Positions 16,861-24,637 of a stretch of DNA of 64,000 bases are shown one piece after another. This stretch comes from Halomonas zincidurans B6 (GTDB lineage: Bacteria > Pseudomonadota > Gammaproteobacteria > Pseudomonadales > Halomonadaceae). The stretch covers positions 2,852,001 through 2,916,000 of the forward strand of contig NZ_JNCK01000001.1 of NCBI RefSeq assembly GCF_000731955.1, given 5' to 3'. Positions within the stretch are counted from its first letter, which is position 1. Every line of letters starts with the position of its first letter. The notes below the pieces were generated by a model. That model saw only the letters and a list, made by a program, of their open reading frames with translations, was not told where the DNA came from and searched no databases. The position numbers and the translations under genes were made by a program.

Positions 16861-18459
16861 GTGGCTGACAATCTGCTTGAAATCGACAACCTGAGCGTCG
16901 ACTTCCAACTGCCCACCGGCACGGTCTCCGCGGTCAAGGGCGTGAGCTTTTCGATCCAGCCCGGCGAGACGCTGGCGCTGGTCGGCGAATCGGGCTCGGG
17001 CAAGTCGGTGTCATCGACCGCCGCGATGCGCCTGCTGCCCGAACTGGCCCAGACCTCGGGCGCCATTCGCTTCAAGGGCGAGGATCTGTTGAGGGTCACG
17101 CCCAAGCGCATGCGGCGCATCCGCGGCAATGCGATCTCGATGATCTTCCAGGAGCCGATGACCTCGCTCAATCCGCTGCACCGCATCGGGGCGCAGATCG
17201 CCGAGGTGCTGGAAAAGCACCGCGGGCTCAAGGGCCGCAAGGCTCGCGCCAAGGTCGTCGACCTGCTCGAGCAGGTCGGCATTCCCGAGCCCGCCCGACG
17301 CTCACACAGCTACCCCTACGAGCTTTCCGGGGGCCAGCGCCAGCGAGTGATGATCGCCATGGCGCTGGCCTGCGAGCCGGAACTGTTGATCGCCGACGAA
17401 CCCACCACCGCGCTCGACGTTACCGTTCAGGCGCAGATCCTGGCGCTGCTCAAGGACCTGCAGGCGCGCTATGGCATGGCGATCCTGTTCATCACCCATG
17501 ATCTGGGCATCGTCCGCCACTTCGCCGACCGGGTGTGCGTGATGCGTCGCGGCGAGCTGGTCGAGAGCGGCACCACCGGCGAGGTGTTCGGCAACCCGCA
17601 GCACGACTACACGCGCATGCTGATCGATGCCGACCCCCACGGTCGCAAGGCGCCGGTCGACGACACCCTGCCGGTGCTGCTCGAGGCCAGGGACCTGCGC
17701 GTGCGCTTCACGCTCAACAAACGCCTGTTCCGCGACAGCGAATACTTCGAGGCGGTGCGCGGTATCGACCTGAGCATCCGTCGCGGCCAGACCGTGGGCA
17801 TCGTCGGCGAGTCCGGCTCGGGCAAGTCGACACTCGGCCGGGCGCTGTTGCGGCTGCTCAAGAGCCAGGGCGATATTCGCTTCGGCGATCACGATCTCAG
17901 TGTACTGGACGCATCGGGCATGCGCCCGCTGCGCTCGCGCATGCAGGTGGTCTTCCAGGACCCCTTCGGCTCGCTGTCGCCGCGCATGACCGTCGGCGAG
18001 GTGATCAGCGAGGGGCTGGGCGTGCATCATCCGGAATTCAACCGCCGCCAGCGCGAAGCGCAGGTGATCGCCGCACTCAAGGAAGTCGCGCTCGACCCGG
18101 CGATGCGCAATCGCTATCCCCACGAGTTCTCCGGCGGCCAGCGTCAGCGCATCGCCATCGCCCGGGCACTGGTGCTCAAACCGGAATTCCTGCTGCTCGA
18201 CGAGCCCACCTCGGCGCTGGATCGCTCGGTGCAGGTCACGGTGATCGACCTGCTGCGCGATCTGCAGCAAAAATACGAGCTGACCTATCTGTTCATCAGC
18301 CACGATCTTTCGGTGGTGCGCGCGCTGGCCGACAGCGTGCTGGTAATGAAGGAGGGCCAGGTGGTCGAGCAGGGCACGACCGAAGCGATCTTCGCCAACC
18401 CGCGCGAGCGCTACACCCAGGAACTGATGAGGGCCGCCTTCGTCGATGACGCCGCCTGA
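16861..18459 (+). CDS. Fused OppD-OppF ABC transporter ATPase
   Basis: A single 532-residue protein with two complete ABC ATPase domains replaces separate OppD and OppF. Domain 1 has Walker A GESGSGKS at 42-49, signature LSGGQRQRV and Walker B LLIADEPTTALD. Domain 2 has GESGSGKS near 316-323, signature FSGGQRQRI and LLLDEPTSALD. A short OppD-type linker with NPQHDYTR lies between them. The GTG start at 16861 is preceded by GAGGT; an earlier ATG at 16828 inside oppC is unlikely. Fused ATPases are known in Yej and Gsi systems, but here the receptor and permeases are Opp-like. Confidence 0.92.
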   Translation: MADNLLEIDNLSVDFQLPTGTVSAVKGVSFSIQPGETLALVGESGSGKSVSSTAAMRLLPELAQTSGAIRFKGEDLLRVTPKRMRRIRGNAISMIFQEPMTSLNPLHRIGAQIAEVLEKHRGLKGRKARAKVVDLLEQVGIPEPARRSHSYPYELSGGQRQRVMIAMALACEPELLIADEPTTALDVTVQAQILALLKDLQARYGMAILFITHDLGIVRHFADRVCVMRRGELVESGTTGEVFGNPQHDYTRMLIDADPHGRKAPVDDTLPVLLEARDLRVRFTLNKRLFRDSEYFEAVRGIDLSIRRGQTVGIVGESGSGKSTLGRALLRLLKSQGDIRFGDHDLSVLDASGMRPLRSRMQVVFQDPFGSLSPRMTVGEVISEGLGVHHPEFNRRQREAQVIAALKEVALDPAMRNRYPHEFSGGQRQRIAIARALVLKPEFLLLDEPTSALDRSVQVTVIDLLRDLQQKYELTYLFISHDLSVVRALADSVLVMKEGQVVEQGTTEAIFANPRERYTQELMRAAFVDDAA

Positions 18460-18473
18460 GCCGACGAGTCGTA

Positions 18474-18508
18474 ACGAAGAACCCGGCCTGGAGGGCCGGG
18501 TTCTTCGT
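18474..18508. terminator. Strong hairpin ending the opp operon
   Basis: A perfect 15-bp stem (18474-18488 with 18494-18508) closes a five-base loop TGGAG, 14 bases after the ATPase stop and 20 bases from the fadL stop. The right arm ends in TTCTTCGT, a weak T tract on the plus strand. It probably terminates opp and may also act on fadL from the other side. Confidence 0.75.
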
Positions 18509-18527
18509 GAGGCACGGAGCGAGAGTC

Positions 18528-19778
18528 TCAGAAGCGATAGGTCAACTGAGCACCGAAGCCATTGATCGAATTGTCGTAGTCGGCCTGGTAACTGCCTGCC
18601 GTAGCCGAGGATTCATCGACCGGGGCGGTATCCTCATCAATATAAGTATAGGCTACATCGATGGTCAGATCCGGGACTGGGGTCCAGCCCGCACCCAACG
18701 AGTAGATCATGCGATCGCCGGTAGGTACGCGCACGGTACGTACCTCATCGCTGATCGGCGACTCGTCATAGGCCAACCCCGCGCGAACAACCCAGGACGG
18801 CGACAACTGATAGGCCGTGCCAACTGCATACTGCCAGGCGTCGTCGTAATCCTGGACTTCGGTGCGCGTTCCCAACGGACTATCATTCTCGATCACCAGC
18901 TGGTCGAAGCTGCTCCACTTGACCAGAGCCGCTCCGGCCATCAGCGTCCAGCGGTCGTTGACATCATGCGTTACCGAGAAGTCGATGGTTTCCGGCAGCG
19001 TGATATCCAGCGATGCATCGTAGCTGGCATTGGGCAAGGTAATACCATTACCGACATAGACGTTACGAGTGTCAAAATCGCCCTCCAATTCGTAATCCAC
19101 ATCAGAGCGGTAGGTAATGCCGAAGGTAGTCGACTCGACCGGCTTGTACATTAAACCAAAAGTAAAACCGTAGGCTTCATCGTCGCCCTGAACGTTGACA
19201 CTACCGTCACCCGAAGCTCCCAAGGTAGCTTTTTCCAACTCTCCTTTAATGCGGTTGTAGGTGATCCCGAAACCGGCCGAGAACTGACTATTGAACTTGA
19301 TCGACAACGTCGGCTGAACCGTGATGACCGAGACATCGCTGTAGTTGCCGAAGTAGCGTCCCTCGAAACCATCCTCGTAGTCGGTGATCACCCCAAACGG
19401 CGCATAGACGCCCAGACCGAAGTGAAGGTTATCGTTGATCGGCTGTACAAAGTAGCCGAAGGGCACGGTTTTGCCAGGTACCATGTCGCCCTCGTTACTT
19501 CCAGGGAAGGTACCGCTGGCGTTGTTGATCTCACTCTCGACGTCAAGATAGGTTGCCCCGGCGGTGACCTGGGCACGATCCAGGAACGACATGCCCGCCG
19601 GATTGCCGAAAACAATCGAGGCATCGGTGACGTTCGAGCTGCGCCCGGCAAATGCCGTGCCCTGCGAACTGACGCTCTGCTCGTTCAACTGAAAGCCACC
19701 GGCCATGGCCTGGCTAGAAACCAGCGCCGCCGAGGCAGCGGCAATCGCGATGGTGAGCTTGTTGATCTTGTTGTGCAT
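18528..19778 (-). CDS. fadL: Outer-membrane long-chain fatty acid porin, FadL/OmpP1 family
   Basis: Outer-membrane beta-barrel that imports long-chain fatty acids or other hydrophobic compounds. The 416-residue protein has a signal peptide (cleavage near SSQAMA, 26) and the conserved mature start GGFQLNEQSVSSQGTAFAGR. The hallmark NPAGM follows, where the hatch inserts. It then alternates aromatic-bounded strands and ends in LTYRF, with the terminal Phe needed for barrel assembly. It is monocistronic, and a PsrA-like site lies about 105 bp upstream of its ATG. Confidence 0.9.
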   Translation of the reverse strand: MHNKINKLTIAIAAASAALVSSQAMAGGFQLNEQSVSSQGTAFAGRSSNVTDASIVFGNPAGMSFLDRAQVTAGATYLDVESEINNASGTFPGSNEGDMVPGKTVPFGYFVQPINDNLHFGLGVYAPFGVITDYEDGFEGRYFGNYSDVSVITVQPTLSIKFNSQFSAGFGITYNRIKGELEKATLGASGDGSVNVQGDDEAYGFTFGLMYKPVESTTFGITYRSDVDYELEGDFDTRNVYVGNGITLPNASYDASLDITLPETIDFSVTHDVNDRWTLMAGAALVKWSSFDQLVIENDSPLGTRTEVQDYDDAWQYAVGTAYQLSPSWVVRAGLAYDESPISDEVRTVRVPTGDRMIYSLGAGWTPVPDLTIDVAYTYIDEDTAPVDESSATAGSYQADYDNSINGFGAQLTYRF

Positions 19779-20086
19779 GATGATCCGTTCCCTATTCTTA
19801 AGCTGGCGTGATGATGGGCTTGCCCCTACCAGATAATGGCAGTCCTAGTCGTTTTGGCTGATCGATGAAACCAAGTCAAGAACAAACGACCGTTTCAATT
19901 GCCTGCAACACCTATCCATTGGTCGAAGACGATGCGTACCCTTCTCGCCAGGCCCCGCGCCATGCTGGATAGCGCGGAATCGCTATGTTGCGCTTGGCCG
20001 TTTTACCAATCCCTCGACCCGACCCTTTATCCATGTATGATCCTCAGGTTATAGATTCCTTGCCAAGAGCCTGCCCAGGAGGCGCC
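19779..20086. other. Divergent fadL / merR intergenic region
   Basis: A 308-bp gap. It holds a PsrA-like operator (19883-19896), a TTGACT hexamer for fadL at 19879-19874 without a matching -10 at normal spacing, and AGGAG for merR at 20077-20081. A run near 20025-20060 is AT-richer and probably carries the merR promoter. I see no small gene. Confidence 0.45.
19883..19896. promoter_or_regulatory. PsrA-like fatty-acid regulator site
   Basis: CAAAC-GACC-GTTTC fits the published PsrA half-site pattern (G/C)AAAC-N2-4-GTTT(G/C). It lies next to a TTGACT hexamer reading towards fadL, where a repressor would be expected. PsrA is a TetR-family sensor of long-chain acyl-CoA in Pseudomonas and relatives. 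Binding here is inferred from the motif and from the target gene. Confidence 0.45.
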
Positions 20087-20584
20087 ATGAAAGTCATCGA
20101 ACTGGCCCGCAGCGCCGGCGTCACCGCCGAAACGGTGCGCCATTACACCCGCGAAGGCCTGCTTCATCCCGAACGTGATCCGCGCAACGGTTACCAGTGT
20201 TACGGCAACGACTCGCTGACCCGGCTGCGCTTCATTCAGCGTGCCCGCACGCTGGGCTTCAGCCTCAGGGAGATCGGCGAGATCCTCGGTCACGCCGACC
20301 ACGGCGATTCGCCGTGTCCCATGGTGCGCGACCTGCTCGCCGCGCGTCTGCCCGAGATCCAGCAGCGCATCAGCGAACTCGAGCAATTGGCCGCGCGCAT
20401 GGGAAGCGCGTTGAACAGCTGGGCCGAAATGCCCGATGGCGTGCCCGACGGCAATACCATCTGCCAGCTGATCGAGCACTGGAACCAACCGTGCCAATCC
20501 GCAAACAGCGTTCATGAGCGAGATCGTTCAACACCGCGCCACCACCTGGCCGCTGACCCCGGCGGCCTGACCTACGGCGGCTGA
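20087..20584 (+). CDS. MerR-family transcriptional regulator, heavy-metal type
   Basis: 165 residues. The N-terminal winged helix reads MKVIELARSAGVTAETVRHYTREGLLHPERD, followed by the dimerisation helix at about 80-115. Cys77 in DSPCPMV matches the metal-ligand Cys of ZntR/CadR/PbrR proteins, and Cys126 lies in a C-terminal ICQLIEHW. The usual second and third loop cysteines near 112-119 are absent (W112, V119). The start at 20087 has AGGAG upstream; the longer frame to 19985 does not. No metal efflux gene adjoins it, so its target and ligand are unknown. Confidence 0.85.
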   Translation: MKVIELARSAGVTAETVRHYTREGLLHPERDPRNGYQCYGNDSLTRLRFIQRARTLGFSLREIGEILGHADHGDSPCPMVRDLLAARLPEIQQRISELEQLAARMGSALNSWAEMPDGVPDGNTICQLIEHWNQPCQSANSVHERDRSTPRHHLAADPGGLTYGG

Positions 20585-20661
20585 CCAGCCCATCGTTCGT
20601 TAGCGCCTCATGGCTTCGGCATTGCTATGCTGAGTCGAATACCGCCATTTCCGGAGAGCCC

Positions 20662-21081
20662 ATGCCGACCCTCAACGGCGTCCTCGAGACGGCGCTGTAT
20701 GTCGCCGACATGCCGCGTGCCCGCGACTTTTTCGAAACGGTGCTGGGACTCGCGCCGTTCACCGCCGATCATCGCTTCACCGCCTACGATGTCGGCAACC
20801 GGACGGTACTGCTGCTGTTCTTGCACGGCGAGACCGGGCAGACCGTCATCCTGCCGGACGCGATGGGTACCATTCCGCCCCACGACGGCGCTGGGCGCAG
20901 CCATATGGCGCTGGCCATCGACGCCGACCAGCTCGGCGCCTGGCAAGCGCGGCTCGCCGAACACACGGTAGAAATCGAGGGGCGCACCCACTGGCCGCGT
21001 GGCGGCGAGAGCCTCTACTTTCGCGACCCCGACGGCCATCTGCTGGAATTGGCCACGCCCGGCGTGTGGCCGAGTTATTGA
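20662..21081 (+). CDS. VOC (glyoxalase/bleomycin resistance fold) family protein
   Basis: 139 residues with the two beta-alpha-beta-beta-beta modules of vicinal oxygen chelate proteins: LETALYVADMPRARDFFETVLGL at the start and SLYFRDPDGHLLELATPGVW at the end. Likely metal ligands are the Glu of LETALY, His near GRSHMALAI and Glu in LLELATP. The reaction is not predictable: glyoxalase, dioxygenase and resistance proteins share the fold. GGAG sits seven bases before the ATG. It stands 77 bp after merR. Confidence 0.8.
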   Translation: MPTLNGVLETALYVADMPRARDFFETVLGLAPFTADHRFTAYDVGNRTVLLLFLHGETGQTVILPDAMGTIPPHDGAGRSHMALAIDADQLGAWQARLAEHTVEIEGRTHWPRGGESLYFRDPDGHLLELATPGVWPSY

Positions 21082-21248
21082 AGACAATTACTAAAGCGGC
21101 GGCGGGACGCTGTATTTACGTTACGAGCGAAGAGAAGCTGGTCGCCGCAGGAACACAGCTACCGCAGTTGACTTGCTGCTCAATGAGGATGCGACGGTCC
21201 GACGCTTCGGTACCTCCGGCGGCCAGCCTATCGAGCGCAATAGTAAAT

Positions 21249-23066
21249 TCAGTGTACCGGCTCGGCATGCTCGATCATCAGTTGAAGCGACTCCCGCCCC
21301 TTCCAGCGATTGCGCGAGAGCTTGTAGGCGCAGCGCAGCCGTGCACCGAGATCGAAGGCCGGCAATTCGCCCGGCGTCAGGGCGCGAAACCAGATCGCCC
21401 GCACGCTGGCCTGGCCCTGGCTCAAGGTCAGCATCACGTGGCTGCCATCGGCGCCGACCACCCGCAGGCCGTCGACCAGAAACTCGCCATCGAACAGCGG
21501 CGCGTCGAACTCGCGACCGAACGGCGCCAGCCGCTCGAGCTCGTCGAGGGTGGTCAGGCACAGCTGCGCCGCCAGCAGCTCGCCGTCGGTATACACGCAA
21601 GGGTACAGCTCGCACTCGCCGAGCTGTTCGTCGGCTGCCTGACGCAGCGCCGCGGCAAACTCCTCGAGCCGTTCGCGGGGCACGCCGACACCCGCCGCGC
21701 CGCGATGGCCGCCGAAGCGCGGCAGCGCCTGCGGCGCCAGCTCGTAGGCGCGCTGCAGCGCATCGCGCAGGTGCAGGCCGTCGATCGAGCGCCCCGAGCC
21801 GGTGAGCATGCCCGGCGTGACCGCCGGAGTCAGCACCAGCGCCGGCCGCCCGAAGGCCTGGACCAGCCTAGATGCGACGATGCCCTGCACCCCGGCATGG
21901 CCCTGATCGAGATGCACGATCACCACCCGAGCGCCTTCGGCGAGCTGGGCCATCGCCCGTTCGCGGGCCAGCTCGGTCATTTCGGCCTCGATCGCCTTGC
22001 GCGACTGGTTGTCGGCATCGAGCACTTCGAGATGCTCGCGCGCGCTGGCGTCGTCGGCGGCCAACATGAAGTGCAACGCTGCATAGGGGTCGTCGAGCCG
22101 CGAGCGGGCGTTGATCCGCGGGCCCATCTGGAAGGCCAGCGTCTCGGCGTCGAACGGCGTGCTGTCGGCGCCCAGGCGCTCGGCCATCACCCGCCAGCAG
22201 GGCGACTGCATGCGATTGATCAGCGTCAGCCCCTGGGTCACCACCGCGCGGTTGATGGCGCTGCCGCCCAGCGAGACGCAGTCGGCGACGGTGCCCAGCG
22301 CCACGTAGGACAGCCACGGCGACAGCTTGGGCGTCGACGGCGAGGCATGGCCGATCTCGATCAGCACCGCGCGGCTCAGCGACATCAATAGCCAAGCGAC
22401 CATGCAGCCGGCGATGGTCGGATCGGGGAAGCCGCAGTCCTCGCGGGTCGGGTTGATGGTGGCGTAGGCCGAGGCCGGCGGCCCCTCCACCGGCAGGGCA
22501 TGATGGTCGCTGACGATGACGTCGATGCCGGCCTCGCGCAGCCGGGCGATGCGCGGCTCGTCGGAAGAGCCACAGTCGGCGGTGATGATCACGCTGGGCC
22601 GCGGCGACAGTGCCAGCGCCCGCTCGACCAGCGGCAGGCTGATGCCGTAGCCATCAAAGATGCGATGGCCGATCAGGCTGTGCAGCTTGCAGGCCGGCAC
22701 CCCGAACAGCTCGTTCAGGGTGCGCAGGATCACCACGTGCGAGGTGATGCCGTCGACATCATAGTCAGTGAGGATGCCGATGTGCTCGCCCTCGACGACC
22801 GCCCGGGCGATGCGCTCGGCGCCGCGCCGGGCGTCGGTGAGCCGCTCGGGATGCTCGAGATGGCGCAGGCTGGGTGTCACCAACGGTTCCAGCTCGCCCT
22901 GGTAGCCGGCGAGCCGCCCGGCGAGGATACGCGCCTGCAACTCGGAAAGCCCCGCATCGAGCCCACGCTGGTAGAGCGCCGCGTCGCGCGGGCGCGCCAG
23001 GATGCGCCGGGTCAGCAGGTCGCTGCTTGGGGATTTGCTCATAGGTTCGGTGATCACGACGGGCAC
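21249..23066 (-). CDS. recJ: Single-strand DNA exonuclease RecJ (divergent)
   Basis: DHH-family 5'-3' single-strand exonuclease of about 605 residues. The phosphoesterase motifs are DYDVDG (101-106) and VSDHH, and the DHHA1 motif is FGGHRGAAGVG, followed by an OB-like C-terminus. Motif I is DYDVDG rather than the usual DFDADG, and the DNG motif reads DCG (in ITADCGSS), so it is a divergent member. Synteny (xerD-dsbC next to recJ, as in E. coli) supports RecJ. I start at the GTG at 23066, which has AAGGAG five bases upstream; GTG 23090 and ATG 23042 lack good sites. Confidence 0.8.
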   Translation of the reverse strand: MPVVITEPMSKSPSSDLLTRRILARPRDAALYQRGLDAGLSELQARILAGRLAGYQGELEPLVTPSLRHLEHPERLTDARRGAERIARAVVEGEHIGILTDYDVDGITSHVVILRTLNELFGVPACKLHSLIGHRIFDGYGISLPLVERALALSPRPSVIITADCGSSDEPRIARLREAGIDVIVSDHHALPVEGPPASAYATINPTREDCGFPDPTIAGCMVAWLLMSLSRAVLIEIGHASPSTPKLSPWLSYVALGTVADCVSLGGSAINRAVVTQGLTLINRMQSPCWRVMAERLGADSTPFDAETLAFQMGPRINARSRLDDPYAALHFMLAADDASAREHLEVLDADNQSRKAIEAEMTELARERAMAQLAEGARVVIVHLDQGHAGVQGIVASRLVQAFGRPALVLTPAVTPGMLTGSGRSIDGLHLRDALQRAYELAPQALPRFGGHRGAAGVGVPRERLEEFAAALRQAADEQLGECELYPCVYTDGELLAAQLCLTTLDELERLAPFGREFDAPLFDGEFLVDGLRVVGADGSHVMLTLSQGQASVRAIWFRALTPGELPAFDLGARLRCAYKLSRNRWKGRESLQLMIEHAEPVH

Positions 23067-23150
23067 GGCGGCTCCTTGCGACTCGGTCACGACGACGAAT
23101 ACGAGGGACGAGGGGCCGCGCGAGTCGGCCCCTGAATACCGGACGGCGAA

Positions 23151-24551
23151 TCAGGCGGCTGGCGTGCGACGATGCTCGGCGACGAACGCCTGGACCACGG
23201 CCAGCTCGGCCGGCAGCACCGTATAGCGCTCCTCGCGCTCGAGCAGGTCGTCCATATGCGACGGCAAGGGCACGCCGGGAAAGCCGGCCTTGACCACGGC
23301 ATCGGCGAACTTGGCCGGGTGGGCGGTGGCTAGGGTGATCATCGGCGTGGCGGCGTCCGCCCGGCAGACCTCGGCGGCGCGGTAGCCGGTAGCGGTGTGC
23401 GGGTCGAGCAGTTCCTTGGTGCGATGATGCGCCTCGCGGATCGCCTCGAGGATCGTCGCATCGTCGACGCTGTGGCTGGCGAATTTCTCGCGCAGCCGGG
23501 CCAGCGGCGCCTCGGCCAGCGCGGCGGGCTCGTGCTGGAAGCGTTCGAGCAGCGCGCATACCGCCTCGCCGTCGCGCTGGTAGGCGTCGAACAGCAACCG
23601 CTCGAAGTTCGACGACACCACGATGTCCATCGACGGCGCCAGCGTCGCTTCGAGTTCGCGCTTGGCGAAGTCGTTGTCGGCCAGCGTGCGGTGCAGGATG
23701 TCGTTGGCGTTGGTGGCGATCACGAACTGCTTGACCGGCAGGCCCATCTGGTAGGCCATGTAGCCGGCGAAGACGTTGCCGAAGTTGGCCGAGGGCACGC
23801 AGAAGCTGACCTCGCGGTGCGGCGCGCCGAGCGCCACGCCGGCGGCGACGTAGTAGACGATCTGCGCCATGATCCGCGCCCAGTTGATCGAATTCACTGC
23901 CACCAGCCGCGTACCGTCGAGGAACGCCTGGTCGGCGAAGCTGGCCTTGACCATCGCCTGGGCGTCGTCGAAGTTGCCCTCGATGGCGATGTTGAAGACG
24001 TTGTCGGCGAGCACCGAGGTCATCTGCCGGCGCTGCACTTCCGAGACGCGGTTGTGCGGATGCAGGATGAAGATGTCGAGATTGTCGCAATGCCGGCAGC
24101 CCTCGATCGCCGCCGAACCGGTATCGCCGGAGGTGGCGCCCATGATCACCGCACGCTCGCCACGCTTGATGAGGAAGTGATCGAGGATCCGGCCGAGCAG
24201 TTGCAGGGCGACATCCTTGAAGGCCAGGGTCGGGCCGTGGAACAGCTCGAGCAGGAAGTGGTTGCTGTCGAGCTGATTGAGCGGCACCACCGCCTCGTGG
24301 CTGAACGTCGCGTAGGCGTCGTGGACGATGTCGCGGAAGGTCGCGTCGTCGATCTCGCCGCCGACGAACGGTTTCATCACTCGGAAAGCGATCTCGGCGT
24401 AGGACAGCCCGGCCATCGCCGCGAGTTCGTCGCGCGAAAGTTGCGGCACGCGCTCGGGCACGTAGAGCCCGCCGTCGCTGGCCATGCCGGTGAGTACCAC
24501 GTCTTCGAAGTTAAGCGCGGGCGCCTGCCCACGCGTGCTGATATAGCGCAT
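23151..24551 (-). CDS. thrC: Threonine synthase
   Basis: PLP enzyme that converts O-phosphohomoserine to threonine. The 466 residues match the long gammaproteobacterial/yeast-type subgroup. The N-terminal MRYISTRG, the PLP-lysine motif HGPTLAFKD and the phosphate-binding GATSGDTGSAA are visible. It lies 86 bp after hom in the same direction, the hom-thrC pair of the aspartate pathway. A small hairpin (24555-24569) contains the Shine-Dalgarno GGAG, and a larger GAGC repeat precedes it, so translation of thrC may be tuned separately from hom. Confidence 0.96.
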   Translation of the reverse strand: MRYISTRGQAPALNFEDVVLTGMASDGGLYVPERVPQLSRDELAAMAGLSYAEIAFRVMKPFVGGEIDDATFRDIVHDAYATFSHEAVVPLNQLDSNHFLLELFHGPTLAFKDVALQLLGRILDHFLIKRGERAVIMGATSGDTGSAAIEGCRHCDNLDIFILHPHNRVSEVQRRQMTSVLADNVFNIAIEGNFDDAQAMVKASFADQAFLDGTRLVAVNSINWARIMAQIVYYVAAGVALGAPHREVSFCVPSANFGNVFAGYMAYQMGLPVKQFVIATNANDILHRTLADNDFAKRELEATLAPSMDIVVSSNFERLLFDAYQRDGEAVCALLERFQHEPAALAEAPLARLREKFASHSVDDATILEAIREAHHRTKELLDPHTATGYRAAEVCRADAATPMITLATAHPAKFADAVVKAGFPGVPLPSHMDDLLEREERYTVLPAELAVVQAFVAEHRRTPAA

Positions 24552-24568
24552 GATTCACTCCGTGAGTG

Positions 24569-24634
24569 ACGAGCTTCGAGCCTACGAGCCGCGAGCCATC
24601 TCGCTCGATGCCCGGAGCTCGCGGCTCGAAGCTG
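24569..24634. repeat. Imperfect inverted repeat of GAGC-type heptamers in the hom-thrC gap
   Basis: The left arm CGAGCTTCGAGCC... and right arm ...GGCTCGAAGCTG are imperfect reverse complements of about 25-28 bp. They are built from GAGCCTAC, GAGCCGC and GAGC units. The element fills nearly all of the 86-bp gap and resembles that at 11807-11886 in unit sequence, size and position within an operon. Confidence 0.7.
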
Positions 24635-24637
24635 ATG

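Noticed and set aside
19985..20086. Longer merR start
   Set aside because: The first 34 residues are not MerR-like and the ATG at 20087 has AGGAG.
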